A DNA stretch of 53,437 nt, from positions 1-53,437 of the forward strand of contig NZ_KB895470.1 of assembly GCF_000374865.1 (NCBI RefSeq), read 5' to 3'. Position numbers and translations under genes: made by a program. The notes beneath the pieces were generated by a model. The model was not told the DNA's origin. It worked only from the letters and a program-made list of their open reading frames with translations, and ran no database searches. The first letter of the stretch is position 1; the number at the start of each line of letters is the position of its first letter. This DNA comes from Arthrobacter sp. 135MFCol5.1. GTDB lineage: Bacteria > Actinomycetota > Actinomycetes > Actinomycetales > Micrococcaceae. Positions 8,375-16,865 of this stretch are shown piece after piece.

Positions 8375-10471
8375 GTGACTCAGCTCATCACCACGGAACT
8401 GGTCGAGCTCGACCAGAACCTGGGTAACGCGCCCGAAGCGGTGATCCGGCATCTGGCAAGCAAGGTAGCTGCCACCGGACGTGCCTCAGAAGTCGAGGGC
8501 CTCTTCGCCGACGCCTTTGCCCGCGAGCAGAAGACCGCCACCGGCATCCCCGGCGGCATCGCCATCCCGCACTGCCGCTCGGCCGCCGTCACGGTACCCA
8601 CCCTGGCCATGGCCCGCCTGAACCCCAAGGTGGACTTCGGCGCCAAGGACGGCCCGGCGGACCTGGTCTTCTTCATCGCCGCCCCGGACGGCGCGGACCA
8701 GGAGCACCTGAAGCTGCTCTCCAAACTGGCCCGCTCCCTGATCAAGAAGGACTTCACCGCAGCGCTGCGCAACGCCTCCTCCGAGGCCGAGATCGTGGAA
8801 CTCGTTGAAGGGGCCTTGGCGGACAAGCCCGCCGCGCACGCTGCCACCGCCCCCGCGGACGCGGTACCGGTTGGTGCCAGCGTTGGCGCAGGTGCCGCCG
8901 GCTCCGCCGCCGGTGCCCCCGCCGCCGGTGCGGCCGGGTCCGGCGGGCGCGGCCCCAAGCGCCTGGTAGCCGTCACGGCCTGCCCCACCGGGATCGCGCA
9001 CACCTACATGGCGGCCGATTCCCTCGTGGCAGCCGCCCGGGAAATGGGCGTGGACCTCCAGGTGGAAACCCAAGGCTCGTCCGGTGCCAAGGCACTGGAC
9101 CCCGCCGTCATCGCCGCCGCGGACGCCGTCATCTTCGCGGTGGACGTGGATGTGCGCGGCAAGGAGCGCTTTGCCGGCAAGCCCGTGATCAACGCCCCCG
9201 TGAAGCGCGGCATCGACGAGCCGGACAAGATGGTCCAGGAAGCACTCGCCGCAGCCGACAACCCCCACGCCCGCCGCGTCCCGCACTTCGGTGCCGAGGA
9301 GCAGGCCGAGCACGAGGCTGAGGAGAAGGGCGAGCACATCGGGCAGAAGCTGAAGAAGGCCCTGCTCACCGGTGTCAGCTACATGATTCCGTTCGTGGCA
9401 GGTGGCGGCCTCCTGATCGCCCTCGGCTTCCTCATGGGCGGCTACCTGATCACCAAGTACGCGGACAACATCGTTGTCCAGAACAGCCTGTTCAACCTGC
9501 CCACCGAGTTCCCTGACAACGCGTGGGGTCCGCTGGGCGCCTACCTGGGTGCGGTGCTCTTCAAGATCGGCGCGCTCTCGCTGGGCTTCCTGGTCCCGGC
9601 GCTGGCCGGCTACATCGCCTACGCGATCGCCGACCGTCCGGGCATCGCCCCCGGCTTCGTCGCCGGTGCCGTGGCCGGATTCATGGGAGCCGGCTTCCTC
9701 GGCGGCATCGTCGGCGGCCTGCTCGCCGGTTACATCGCCCACGTGGTGGGCCGCCTGCAGGTAGCCCGCTGGCTGCGTGGCCTGATGCCCGTGGTGATCA
9801 TCCCGCTGCTGGCATCGCTGGTGGCCTCCGGCCTGATGTTCCTGATCCTGGGCGGCCCGATCGTGGCCATCACCAAGGGCCTGAATGCCTGGCTGTCCGG
9901 CCTGACCGGTGCCGGCGCCATCGCGCTCGGCGTGATCCTGGGCCTGATGATGTGCTTCGACCTCGGCGGTCCCGTCAACAAGGTTGCCTACTCCTTCGCC
10001 GTCGCCGGCCTGGGGGCAGCAACCATCGACAACCAGGCACCCTGGCAGATCATGGCCGCGGTCATGGCCTCCGGCATGGTTCCCCCGCTGGCCATGGCGC
10101 TGGCCTCCACCGTCCTGAACAAGAAGCTGTTCAGCCTCGCGGAGCAGGAAAACGGCAAGGCCGCCTGGCTGCTGGGGGCGTCCTTCATCTCCGAAGGCGC
10201 CATCCCGTTCGCCGCTGCAGACCCCCTGCGCGTCATCCCCGCCAGCATGCTCGGCGGCGCGGTGACCGGCGCCATCTCGATGGCGGCGGGCGTCGGATCC
10301 AAGGCACCGCACGGCGGCATCTTCGTCTTCTTCGCCATCGACAACTTCCTGATGTTCGTCGTCTCGATCGTGGTCGGTACGGTAGTTACGGCCCTGTCCG
10401 TGATCGCTCTCAAACGCTGGGCAGTCAAGAAGACCGTTGATACGGTTGAACCGGTTCCCGTAACCGTCTAA
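8375..10471 (+). CDS. fruA: PTS fructose transporter, fused EIIA-EIIB-EIIC
   Basis: A 698-residue membrane protein that imports fructose and phosphorylates it at C1. The order is EIIA (about 1-150, phospho-His66 in GIAIPHCRS), an Ala/Gly-rich linker (about 151-192), EIIB (about 195-300, phospho-Cys203 in TACPTGIAHTYMAA) and EIIC (about 330-690, multiple TM segments). The open frame runs further upstream inside fruK, but this GTG sits 2 bases after the fruK stop with AAAGGA just upstream and starts the EIIA homology. FruK, HPr and the regulator in the same operon support fructose specificity. Confidence 0.94.
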   Translation: MTQLITTELVELDQNLGNAPEAVIRHLASKVAATGRASEVEGLFADAFAREQKTATGIPGGIAIPHCRSAAVTVPTLAMARLNPKVDFGAKDGPADLVFFIAAPDGADQEHLKLLSKLARSLIKKDFTAALRNASSEAEIVELVEGALADKPAAHAATAPADAVPVGASVGAGAAGSAAGAPAAGAAGSGGRGPKRLVAVTACPTGIAHTYMAADSLVAAAREMGVDLQVETQGSSGAKALDPAVIAAADAVIFAVDVDVRGKERFAGKPVINAPVKRGIDEPDKMVQEALAAADNPHARRVPHFGAEEQAEHEAEEKGEHIGQKLKKALLTGVSYMIPFVAGGGLLIALGFLMGGYLITKYADNIVVQNSLFNLPTEFPDNAWGPLGAYLGAVLFKIGALSLGFLVPALAGYIAYAIADRPGIAPGFVAGAVAGFMGAGFLGGIVGGLLAGYIAHVVGRLQVARWLRGLMPVVIIPLLASLVASGLMFLILGGPIVAITKGLNAWLSGLTGAGAIALGVILGLMMCFDLGGPVNKVAYSFAVAGLGAATIDNQAPWQIMAAVMASGMVPPLAMALASTVLNKKLFSLAEQENGKAAWLLGASFISEGAIPFAAADPLRVIPASMLGGAVTGAISMAAGVGSKAPHGGIFVFFAIDNFLMFVVSIVVGTVVTALSVIALKRWAVKKTVDTVEPVPVTV

Positions 10472-10538
10472 GCCGGCCCCGACCCACCTATCCTCCCGGC
10501 GCTGAACCATCAGCACGCCGAACGACTAAGGAGCAACA

Positions 10539-10817
10539 ATGCCAGAACGCACCGCAACCGTCGCCAGCCGAGTGGGCCTGCACGCACGCCCCGCCGCCAT
10601 CTTCGCTGAGGCGGCAGGCGAGTTCGACCTGGAGATCACCATCGCCCGCGAGGGGGAGCCGGCAGACGAGGCAATGGATGCCGCCAGCATCCTGTCCCTC
10701 ATGAGCCTGGGCGCCTCGCACGGCGACGTGGTGGTCCTCCGCGCCGAGGGCGCGGGTGCGGACGACGCCTTGGAACGCCTGGTGCAGATCCTGGAAACGG
10801 ATCACGACGCCGAGTAG
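10539..10817 (+). CDS. ptsH: Phosphocarrier protein HPr
   Basis: A 92-residue HPr that passes phosphate from Enzyme I to EIIA. The active-site motif VGLHARPA places the phospho-His at residue 15. The region of the regulatory Ser46 reads DAASILSLMSLGA, with a Ser in the usual place. AAGGAG lies 8 bases before the ATG. It is the last gene of the fru operon and is followed by a strong terminator. Enzyme I (ptsI) is not in the window. Confidence 0.93.
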   Translation: MPERTATVASRVGLHARPAAIFAEAAGEFDLEITIAREGEPADEAMDAASILSLMSLGASHGDVVVLRAEGAGADDALERLVQILETDHDAE

Positions 10818-10846
10818 CAGCCACGCTGCCTGGCAGCACACAGCCG

Positions 10847-10895
10847 GCGGCCGCCGTCGGGCTTCCCCCAAGGAGGGGTGCCCGACGGCGGCCGC
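10847..10895 (+). terminator. Strong hairpin terminator of the fructose operon
   Basis: Perfect 16-base arms (10847-10862 and 10880-10895) with a 17-base loop, followed by TTGGCTTT. Confidence 0.8.
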
Positions 10896-10922
10896 TTGGC
10901 TTTAAGCGCCACCCCACCCAAG

Positions 10923-10980
10923 CAACTCGCAGTTGTTGTAGTTTTGAACGCCCAAAACGACAACATGTGCGACCCAGTTG
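10923..10980. repeat. Imperfect palindrome, possible dispersed REP-like element
   Basis: The left arm (10923-10946) and right arm (10953-10980) pair as a long imperfect hairpin around the loop AACGCC: GTTTTG / CAAAAC, then TTGT / ACAA stretches, then GCGA-type ends with a small insertion. It lies between the fru terminator and the end of the START-like gene. The shape resembles a short palindromic repeat I associate with Arthrobacter intergenic regions; only one copy is seen here. Confidence 0.4.
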
Positions 10981-10991
10981 GGAGGCGGGGA

Positions 10992-11423
10992 TCAGCCGCG
11001 TTCGGCGATGGCCTTTACGTCCGCCACCAGCTTGTCCCACATCGCCTGGGAGTGGGCGGCGGCTTCCTCGCTGGGGTTGTTGTCCTGGGCCAGGGACAGC
11101 CGGGTGGTGCCGTCCTGGTCCTCCAGGGTCCATTCGAGCGTGTGGTAGTTTCCGGGCTCGTCAGGCTGGCCGGAGAGCGGACTGAAGTGGGTGTGGACCA
11201 ATTTTCGTCCAGGTTCCACGGCCAGGATCTCGCCCTTGTCCTGGTACGGTTTCCCTTCCCATTCGCCCAGCCAGATGATGGGGCTGCCAACCTTCCAGTC
11301 CGTCTGCAGGGTGGCTCCGAACATGAACTCCTTCACCGCCGCGGGGTCGGTGATCACCTCCCACACACGGTCCGGCGGGGCATCGATGGTGGTGACTGAC
11401 GTTGCCACGTGGTTTCCGGTCAT
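10992..11423 (-). CDS. SRPBCC / AHSA1-type START-domain protein
   Basis: A 143-residue protein of the Activator-of-Hsp90-ATPase-like (SRPBCC) fold. It opens with TTIDAPPDRVWEVITDP, has a central WLGEWEGKPYQDKGEILAVEPGRKLVHTHFSPL and ends in a long C-terminal helix. Members bind small hydrophobic ligands or act in stress and resistance; no ligand can be assigned. The ATG at 11423 is preferred because AAGGATTGAGC precedes it and it lies 2 bases after the methyltransferase stop; a longer frame upstream overlaps that gene. The two genes are probably co-transcribed. Confidence 0.82.
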   Translation of the reverse strand: MTGNHVATSVTTIDAPPDRVWEVITDPAAVKEFMFGATLQTDWKVGSPIIWLGEWEGKPYQDKGEILAVEPGRKLVHTHFSPLSGQPDEPGNYHTLEWTLEDQDGTTRLSLAQDNNPSEEAAAHSQAMWDKLVADVKAIAERG

Positions 11424-11425
11424 GC

Positions 11426-12265
11426 TCAATCCTTCCTCGCGGTGAAGACCAGGTATTCCCATTCCATCTGGAACGGGATGTCGCCGTGCGCGTCCCCGTA
11501 GGAGTCCGCCAGGTCCGTGAGCGCCCGGTCCAGGGCTTTGACCTTGTCCGGGTCATCGGCCAGTGATTTGTACACGGAGATCATCGGGCCATAATGCGAT
11601 TTGAAGTACCTGACGAAGTCCGCCGGCTGGTGGAAGCTCCGGACGGCCAGGTTCTGCTTCCGGGTGCGGATCCCGGCCGCCCTGTCCCCCAGGAGTTCGC
11701 GGAGGTGTTCCTCGCTCCCCCACAGCGTGGCGGGCTGGGCACCCGCCGGGGGTGGGGGCGCGAACGGTCCCAGGGCGGCAAACAATTCCCCGATGAAGCC
11801 TTCCGGCGTCCAGCAGAGCAGCCCGATGGTGCCACCCCGTTTGCAGACGCGGAGCAGTTCATCGGCGGCGGCCTGGTGGCGCGGCGCGAACATCACCCCG
11901 ATGCAGCTCATGACGGCGTCGAACTCCTCATCGCCAAAGGGCAGGGCTTCGGCGTCAGCCTCCTTCCAGTCGAGGGTGACGCCCCGGTTGGCCGCCTCTT
12001 TCCGGCCTGCGTCGAACAGCTCTGGGGTGAGGTCGCTGGCCACTACTTTGGCGCCCATCATGGCAGCGGGGATGGCTGCGTTGCCGGTCCCTGCCGCAAC
12101 GTCGAGGACACGCTGCCGCGGTTTGATGCCGCACGCCTCCACCAGCACGGCACCCAGTTCCAGGAGCAGTTCGTCCGCGAGCGCCGGGTAGTCCCCCGAC
12201 GCCCACATGGCCCGGTGCTTTGCCTTGAGTTGCCGGTCCGCCTCCGCTGCTGCCTGGTCGTTCAT
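11426..12265 (-). CDS. Class I SAM-dependent methyltransferase
   Basis: A 279-residue UbiE/COQ5-like methyltransferase. Motif I is VLDVAAGTGNAAIPAA, motif II region VVASDLTPELF, then ADAEALPFGDEEFDAVMSCIGVMF, typical of small-molecule methyltransferases. The substrate is unknown. It lies 2 bases upstream of the START-domain gene, so the pair may modify or bind related lipophilic molecules; that link is inference. No strong Shine-Dalgarno is evident before the ATG. Confidence 0.85.
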   Translation of the reverse strand: MNDQAAAEADRQLKAKHRAMWASGDYPALADELLLELGAVLVEACGIKPRQRVLDVAAGTGNAAIPAAMMGAKVVASDLTPELFDAGRKEAANRGVTLDWKEADAEALPFGDEEFDAVMSCIGVMFAPRHQAAADELLRVCKRGGTIGLLCWTPEGFIGELFAALGPFAPPPPAGAQPATLWGSEEHLRELLGDRAAGIRTRKQNLAVRSFHQPADFVRYFKSHYGPMISVYKSLADDPDKVKALDRALTDLADSYGDAHGDIPFQMEWEYLVFTARKD

Positions 12266-12413
12266 GTCCGCGCCCCTTTACGTGCCCGTTCCCACGGGTC
12301 CGTTCCGAATGGGTGACAGCACGCTGTTGGCACAGCGGAGGCTGCGATGCGACTCATTGTGGACGCGATGGCAGCCCCTGTAAAGGCGCAGCAACTGTCC
12401 CGGCCGGGCAGGA

Positions 12414-13514
12414 TCAGGCAGGCTTGCGGGTCCTGGTGCTGGTCTTCGCGGCCGGCTTGCCATCCGCTGCGCCGGTGGACTTGGTGCCGGCGGACTTAGT
12501 GCCCGAGGTCTTGGCGGCGGTTTTGGCCGCCGGCTTCGCGGCAGCCTTCGTGGCAGTGGCCTTGCCTGCCTGCCTCGTGGTGGCCGGCTTTGCCTCATCG
12601 GTGCCTGTCTTGGCAGCGGCTGTCCTGGCACCGGACGCTTTGGTGCCGGCGGCCTTGCGTGCTGGCTTGGCAGGTTCCCCGTCCGCCGCGTCCTCGCCGC
12701 CGTCGGAATCTCCGCCCGAGGCGGCACCTCCGCGCTTCCGGTCCAGGCTCCGCTTCAGGGCTTCCATCAGGTCGATGACCTCGCCCTTGCCGCCCTCACC
12801 GGACTCGACGCCGAAAGTCTCCTCCGTATCCAGCGATTCACCCTGTTCGAGTTTCGCCTCAATGAGCTGGCGGAGTTGCACCTGGTACTCGTCGGTAAAG
12901 GAGGTGGGGTCGAAATCAGCTGCCATGGACTCCACCAGGGCCGCGGACATGTCCCGTTCCTGCGCCGAAATCCGGATGTCTGCTTCGAGGGAGGGGAAGC
13001 TGGCCTCCCGCACCTCGTCCGGCCAGAGGAGGGACTGCAGCACCAGCACGTCGTCCTTGATCCGCAGGGCCCCCAGCCGGGTCTTCTCCCGCAGCGCGAA
13101 TTGGACCACCGCCACCCGGTCCGTGTCCTCCAGGGCCCGCCGCAGCAGGACGTACGCCTTGGGCGACTTGGAATCCGGTTCCAGGTAGTAGCTCTTCTCG
13201 AACATCATGGGTTCAAGCTGCTCGGACGGCACGAACTGCACCACTTCGATCTCGTGGCTGTTCTCGGCCGGAATGGACTTGAGTTCCTCCTTGGAAAGCA
13301 CCACGGTCCGGCCGTCCTCCTCGAACGCCTTCTCAATGTCCGAGTAGTCCACCACCTCCCCGCAGACCTCGCACCGGCGCTGGTAGCGGATCCTTCCGCC
13401 GTCGGCGTTGTGCACCTGGTGCAGACTGATGTCATGATCCTCAGTGGCGCTGTAGACCTTCACGGGCACGTTGACCAGCCCGAACGCGATGGCACCCTTC
13501 CAGATGGCTCTCAT
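12414..13514 (-). CDS. ku: Ku homodimer protein of bacterial NHEJ
   Basis: A 366-residue protein that rings DNA ends and recruits LigD in double-strand break repair. The Ku core covers about residues 1-255, starting RAIWKGAIAFGLVNVPVKVY with a CEVCG segment (about 48-52) and LRQLIEAKLEQGE near its end. The last ~100 residues are a low-complexity Ala/Lys/Thr-rich basic tail, as in other actinobacterial Ku proteins where such tails contact DNA. It is divergent from ligD with only 40 bases between start codons, so the promoters must overlap or lie within the opposite genes. Confidence 0.95.
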   Translation of the reverse strand: MRAIWKGAIAFGLVNVPVKVYSATEDHDISLHQVHNADGGRIRYQRRCEVCGEVVDYSDIEKAFEEDGRTVVLSKEELKSIPAENSHEIEVVQFVPSEQLEPMMFEKSYYLEPDSKSPKAYVLLRRALEDTDRVAVVQFALREKTRLGALRIKDDVLVLQSLLWPDEVREASFPSLEADIRISAQERDMSAALVESMAADFDPTSFTDEYQVQLRQLIEAKLEQGESLDTEETFGVESGEGGKGEVIDLMEALKRSLDRKRGGAASGGDSDGGEDAADGEPAKPARKAAGTKASGARTAAAKTGTDEAKPATTRQAGKATATKAAAKPAAKTAAKTSGTKSAGTKSTGAADGKPAAKTSTRTRKPA

Positions 13515-13554
13515 TCATACAGTCAACATCAGAGCGGGCCGGAGGTGAAGACCT

Positions 13555-16056
13555 GTGGCCGGCACTAGGGAACGTGTCCGGGTGGCGGGACGCGAATTGA
13601 CGCTCACCAACCTGGACAAAATCATCTATCCGGAGACCGGCACCACCAAGGCTGACGTGCTGGCTTACTACGCCGCAGTGGCCCACGTCCTGATCCCCGC
13701 CGCGGCCAACCGGCCGGCCACCCGCAAGCGGTGGGTCAACGGCGTGGGCACGGCAGGCAAGCCCGGTGAGGTGTTCTTCCAAAAGGACCTGGAGGACTCG
13801 GCCCCCGGCTGGCTGCCCCGGGCCGCGATCACCCACAAGGACCGGACCATCCACTACCCCCTGGTCAATGACGCCGCCACGCTGGCCTGGTTCGGGCAGA
13901 TCAACTCACTCGAAATCCACGTGCCGCAGTGGCGGGTGGATGCACACGGCAACCAGTTGAACCCGGACCGGCTGGTACTGGACCTTGACCCGGGTGAGGG
14001 CGCGGGCCTGCCGGAATGCCGCGAGGTGGCACTGCTCGCGCGGTCCATCCTGGAGGACGTGGGCCTGGAACCGGTGCCGGTGACCAGCGGCAGCAAGGGC
14101 ATCCATCTCTACGCCGCGCTCGACGGTTCCCAGACGTCCGAGCAGATCTCCGCTTTCGCCCGCGAACTGGCCCGGGCGCTCGAGGCGGACCACCCGGACC
14201 TCGCCGTCAGCGATATGAAGAAGACGCTGCGCAGGGGCAAGGTGCTGGTGGACTGGAGCCAGAACAACGCGGCGAAAACCACGGTGGTTCCCTACTCGCT
14301 GCGCGGCCGGCCCACGCCTATGGTGGCAGCCCCGCGGACGTGGCGGGAAATCGGGTCTCCCCGCCTGAAGCACCTGGACTACCGGGAAGTGCTGCGCCGG
14401 GTGCGGGACGGCAAGGACCCGTTCGCCGTCGTCGTCAATGCTGCGGCCCGCGCGGAGGAACCGGAGGACGGGCACGACGGCGACCCCCGCCTGGGCGCGT
14501 ACCGCTCCATGCGTGATCCCAAGGCAACGCCCGAGCCTTTCGCGGGCATCCCGACGGGCGGGAACGCGTTCGTCATCCAGGAACACCACGCCAGCCGGCT
14601 GCACTGGGACCTGCGCCTGGAGCACGAGGGCGTCATGGTGTCCTGGGCGTTGCCCAAGGGGGTCCCCCAATCCGGCGGCAAGAACCACTTGGCCGTCCAG
14701 ACCGAGGACCATCCCATGGACTACCTCACCTTCCACGGGACCATCCCCAAGGGACAATACGGGGCGGGTGAGATGACCATTTGGGACACCGGCACCTACG
14801 AACTGCACAAGTGGATCAATGGCAAGGAAGTCATCGTCACCCTGACCGGATCGGAGGGTGGTGGCCTGGGAGGGCCCACGAAACTGGCGCTCATCCACAC
14901 CGGCCGCGGCCGGGACAAGGACGGGGAGAAGCAGTGGCTTATCCACCTCATGGACCCGGAACACGCGGGCGGGAGACCACGGCACGCGCCGACGGGAGCA
15001 GCAGAGCCGTCGCCGGAACGGGGCGAAGCCGGCGCAGGTGGCACGGCGTCTGCTGCGGAGCCTGCCCGGACCGCGCCCGCCGCACCGGATCCGTCCCCGG
15101 ACCCTGCCGAATACCGGCCCATGATGGCCACGGCGGGCACCGAAGCCGACCTGCGCGGCAGCACGTGGCAATTTGAACTCAAATGGGACGGGGTCCGGGC
15201 AATCCTGGTGGCCGACAGGGAAAAGATCCGGATATTGAGCCGCAACGGCAACGACGTGACCAAGACCTACCCGGAGCTTACGGACCGCGCCTGCTGGCCG
15301 GAGCAGCCGTTCGTGGCCGATGGCGAGATCATCGCCGTCGGGCCCGGCGGCAGGCCCGACTTTGGGCTCCTGCAGGGCAGGATGAAACTCACCCGGGCCG
15401 CCGACGTCGCCAAAGCCCGCACCGCCATCCCGGTGCAACTGATGCTGTTCGACCTGCTTTTCGACGACGGGAAGGACCTGCGGCGCCTGCCGCTCAGCAC
15501 CCGGCGGCGGAGGCTCGAGGAGTTCTTCAGGCTGTCGGCCTGTCCGGTGGACCTGTCCATGGTGCTCGAGGAACCCGTCGGGCTCCTGCTGGACAGCGCC
15601 AGGGAGCTGGGCCTGGAAGGAATCATGGCCAAACGGACGGACAGCCGGTACGTCAGCGGCCAACGGACCCGGACCTGGATCAAACTCAAGCTTGAGCAAA
15701 CCCAGGAAGTGGTGGTGGGCGGTTGGCGGCCGGGGAAGGGCGGCCGGGAAGAGACGGTGGGCTCACTGCTGGTGGGGATTCCCGATGGCGACAAGCTGCA
15801 GTACGTGGGCCGGGTGGGCAGTGGTTTCAGCATGCGCGAGCTCACGGAACTGCGGCAAACCGTGGAACGGCTGGGCCGGAAGGCGTCCCCGTTCCACGAT
15901 GTCCCCCGTTTGGACGCAGCGGACGCCCATTGGGTGGCCCCGGAACTGGTGGGAGAGGTGACCTACAGCGAATGGACCGGGCCGGGCAGGCTGCGGCACC
16001 CTCGGTGGCGGGGCTGGCGCGTTGACAAGGACCCGGCGGAGGTGGTCCGGGAATGA
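13555..16056 (+). CDS. ligD: Multifunctional ATP-dependent DNA ligase D (POL-PE-LIG)
   Basis: An 833-residue end-joining enzyme with domains in the mycobacterial order. The N-terminal polymerase/primase has DLDPGEG (catalytic Asp143 and Asp145) and SGSKGIHLYAAL. The phosphoesterase starts near residue 338 with EHHASRLHWDLRLEHEG. After a Pro/Ala-rich linker (about 480-520), the ATP ligase has the nucleophile Lys543 in ELKWDGVRA, then GEIIA, GIMAKR and WIKLK motifs. The GTG start follows GGAGGTGAAG with a 4-base spacer. Its neighbour Ku makes a complete two-gene NHEJ system. Confidence 0.96.
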   Translation: MAGTRERVRVAGRELTLTNLDKIIYPETGTTKADVLAYYAAVAHVLIPAAANRPATRKRWVNGVGTAGKPGEVFFQKDLEDSAPGWLPRAAITHKDRTIHYPLVNDAATLAWFGQINSLEIHVPQWRVDAHGNQLNPDRLVLDLDPGEGAGLPECREVALLARSILEDVGLEPVPVTSGSKGIHLYAALDGSQTSEQISAFARELARALEADHPDLAVSDMKKTLRRGKVLVDWSQNNAAKTTVVPYSLRGRPTPMVAAPRTWREIGSPRLKHLDYREVLRRVRDGKDPFAVVVNAAARAEEPEDGHDGDPRLGAYRSMRDPKATPEPFAGIPTGGNAFVIQEHHASRLHWDLRLEHEGVMVSWALPKGVPQSGGKNHLAVQTEDHPMDYLTFHGTIPKGQYGAGEMTIWDTGTYELHKWINGKEVIVTLTGSEGGGLGGPTKLALIHTGRGRDKDGEKQWLIHLMDPEHAGGRPRHAPTGAAEPSPERGEAGAGGTASAAEPARTAPAAPDPSPDPAEYRPMMATAGTEADLRGSTWQFELKWDGVRAILVADREKIRILSRNGNDVTKTYPELTDRACWPEQPFVADGEIIAVGPGGRPDFGLLQGRMKLTRAADVAKARTAIPVQLMLFDLLFDDGKDLRRLPLSTRRRRLEEFFRLSACPVDLSMVLEEPVGLLLDSARELGLEGIMAKRTDSRYVSGQRTRTWIKLKLEQTQEVVVGGWRPGKGGREETVGSLLVGIPDGDKLQYVGRVGSGFSMRELTELRQTVERLGRKASPFHDVPRLDAADAHWVAPELVGEVTYSEWTGPGRLRHPRWRGWRVDKDPAEVVRE

Positions 16057-16095
16057 CGCCCCGGTTTGCGACGTACCGTGCGCGCGGCAAGACGG

Positions 16096-16139
16096 AAATT
16101 ACCCGGCGCCCGCGACATTTCCGGGGCGCCAGGTAATTT
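16096..16139 (+). terminator. Hairpin terminator after ligD
   Basis: 16-base arms (16096-16111 and 16124-16139) pair with one mismatch; the loop is 12 bases and GCGTTTTCG follows. Confidence 0.65.
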
Positions 16140-16175
16140 GCGTTTTCGATCGGTGCAGTGGCCTTTGCCAGGCGG

Positions 16176-16433
16176 CTACGAGGAGTGCGGCATCTGCGGC
16201 CGGCCGGTCCGGTGGACGGCGGTTACTGCCGCCTCGTGGCCCATGCGGCCGTGTCCGGCAGCCCGGTCCTTCGGATGCCGGCGTTTGCCGCCGCCATCCG
16301 GCCATGCATTCTGCCGGGCCAGGGGGACAGCCCCGCTTACTGCGGGCCCGGGTGTGACCGGGGCGTCCATGGCTGCGGCAAGATGGTCCGCCACCTCTGG
16401 CCTGATGTGGAACTGGTTGGACTCTTCACCCAT
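16176..16433 (-). CDS. Small hypothetical protein
   Basis: An 85-residue open frame starting MGEESNQFHIRPEVADHLAA, with GAAGGGAAAAAGAC before the ATG as a good ribosome site. The first third has amino acid and codon use like a real protein; the last part is rich in Arg, His and Gly and less convincing. No known domain is recognised. Both strands are open here, so coding status is uncertain, but the ribosome site and codon use favour this strand. Confidence 0.45.
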   Translation of the reverse strand: MGEESNQFHIRPEVADHLAAAMDAPVTPGPAVSGAVPLARQNAWPDGGGKRRHPKDRAAGHGRMGHEAAVTAVHRTGRPQMPHSS

Positions 16434-16793
16434 GTCTTTTTCCCTTCTTTCCATCGTTCTTCGTTGAAACGAGGCGCCGGCCGGGCGCCCGGGCGTGCGC
16501 GGGCAGTCAGCCGAAAAGAAGTGTGTTCATCGCTCTACCATAGGCACCCCGAAGGCTCCTGTGAACCCCTCCGGAGGCCGTGACCGTGCTCACTTCCGCG
16601 CCCGCATTTACCCAAATAAACGGCTTGAAACGGTTCCCGAGGAAAAATTTTTGGTAACGGCGCCGTTGATCAGCCTGCTTCCCAGTAGTAGCGCGGGAAT
16701 CCACGGCGAAAAAAGGTACCAAATGCGGCACTTCAGGGGTAGAAAAGGGAGCATGCTACGCCATTGAGCCGAGCAAACGCCATAGACATCCCG
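16434..16793. other. Gene-poor, locally AT-richer spacer
   Basis: I see no convincing gene in this stretch. It has A/T-rich patches (around 16605-16665 and 16715-16750) unlike its surroundings and an AGCATGCT palindrome at 16750-16757. It probably holds upstream regulatory DNA of the MHS transporter gene. Confidence 0.4.
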
Positions 16794-16799
16794 TAAAAT
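16794..16799 (+). promoter_or_regulatory. Possible -10 element of the MHS transporter gene
   Basis: TAAAAT matches the -10 consensus at 5 of 6 positions and would start transcription about 60 bases before the ATG at 16866. No good -35 is found at the normal distance, suggesting activator dependence or chance. Confidence 0.35.
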
Positions 16800-16865
16800 T
16801 GAAGGCCTGCCCGGAGCGGGGCAGCTACAAGTCGCAAGCAAATGACCTCCACAGGAGTTGCCCAA

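Noticed and set aside
8486..10516. Minus-strand 676-codon open frame rich in His, Gln and Asp
   Set aside because: It mirrors the fruA gene in the complementary third-position frame; composition is that of an antisense shadow.
13906..15699. Minus-strand 597-codon frame inside ligD
   Set aside because: LigD motifs cover this region on the plus strand; the minus product has no recognisable domain.
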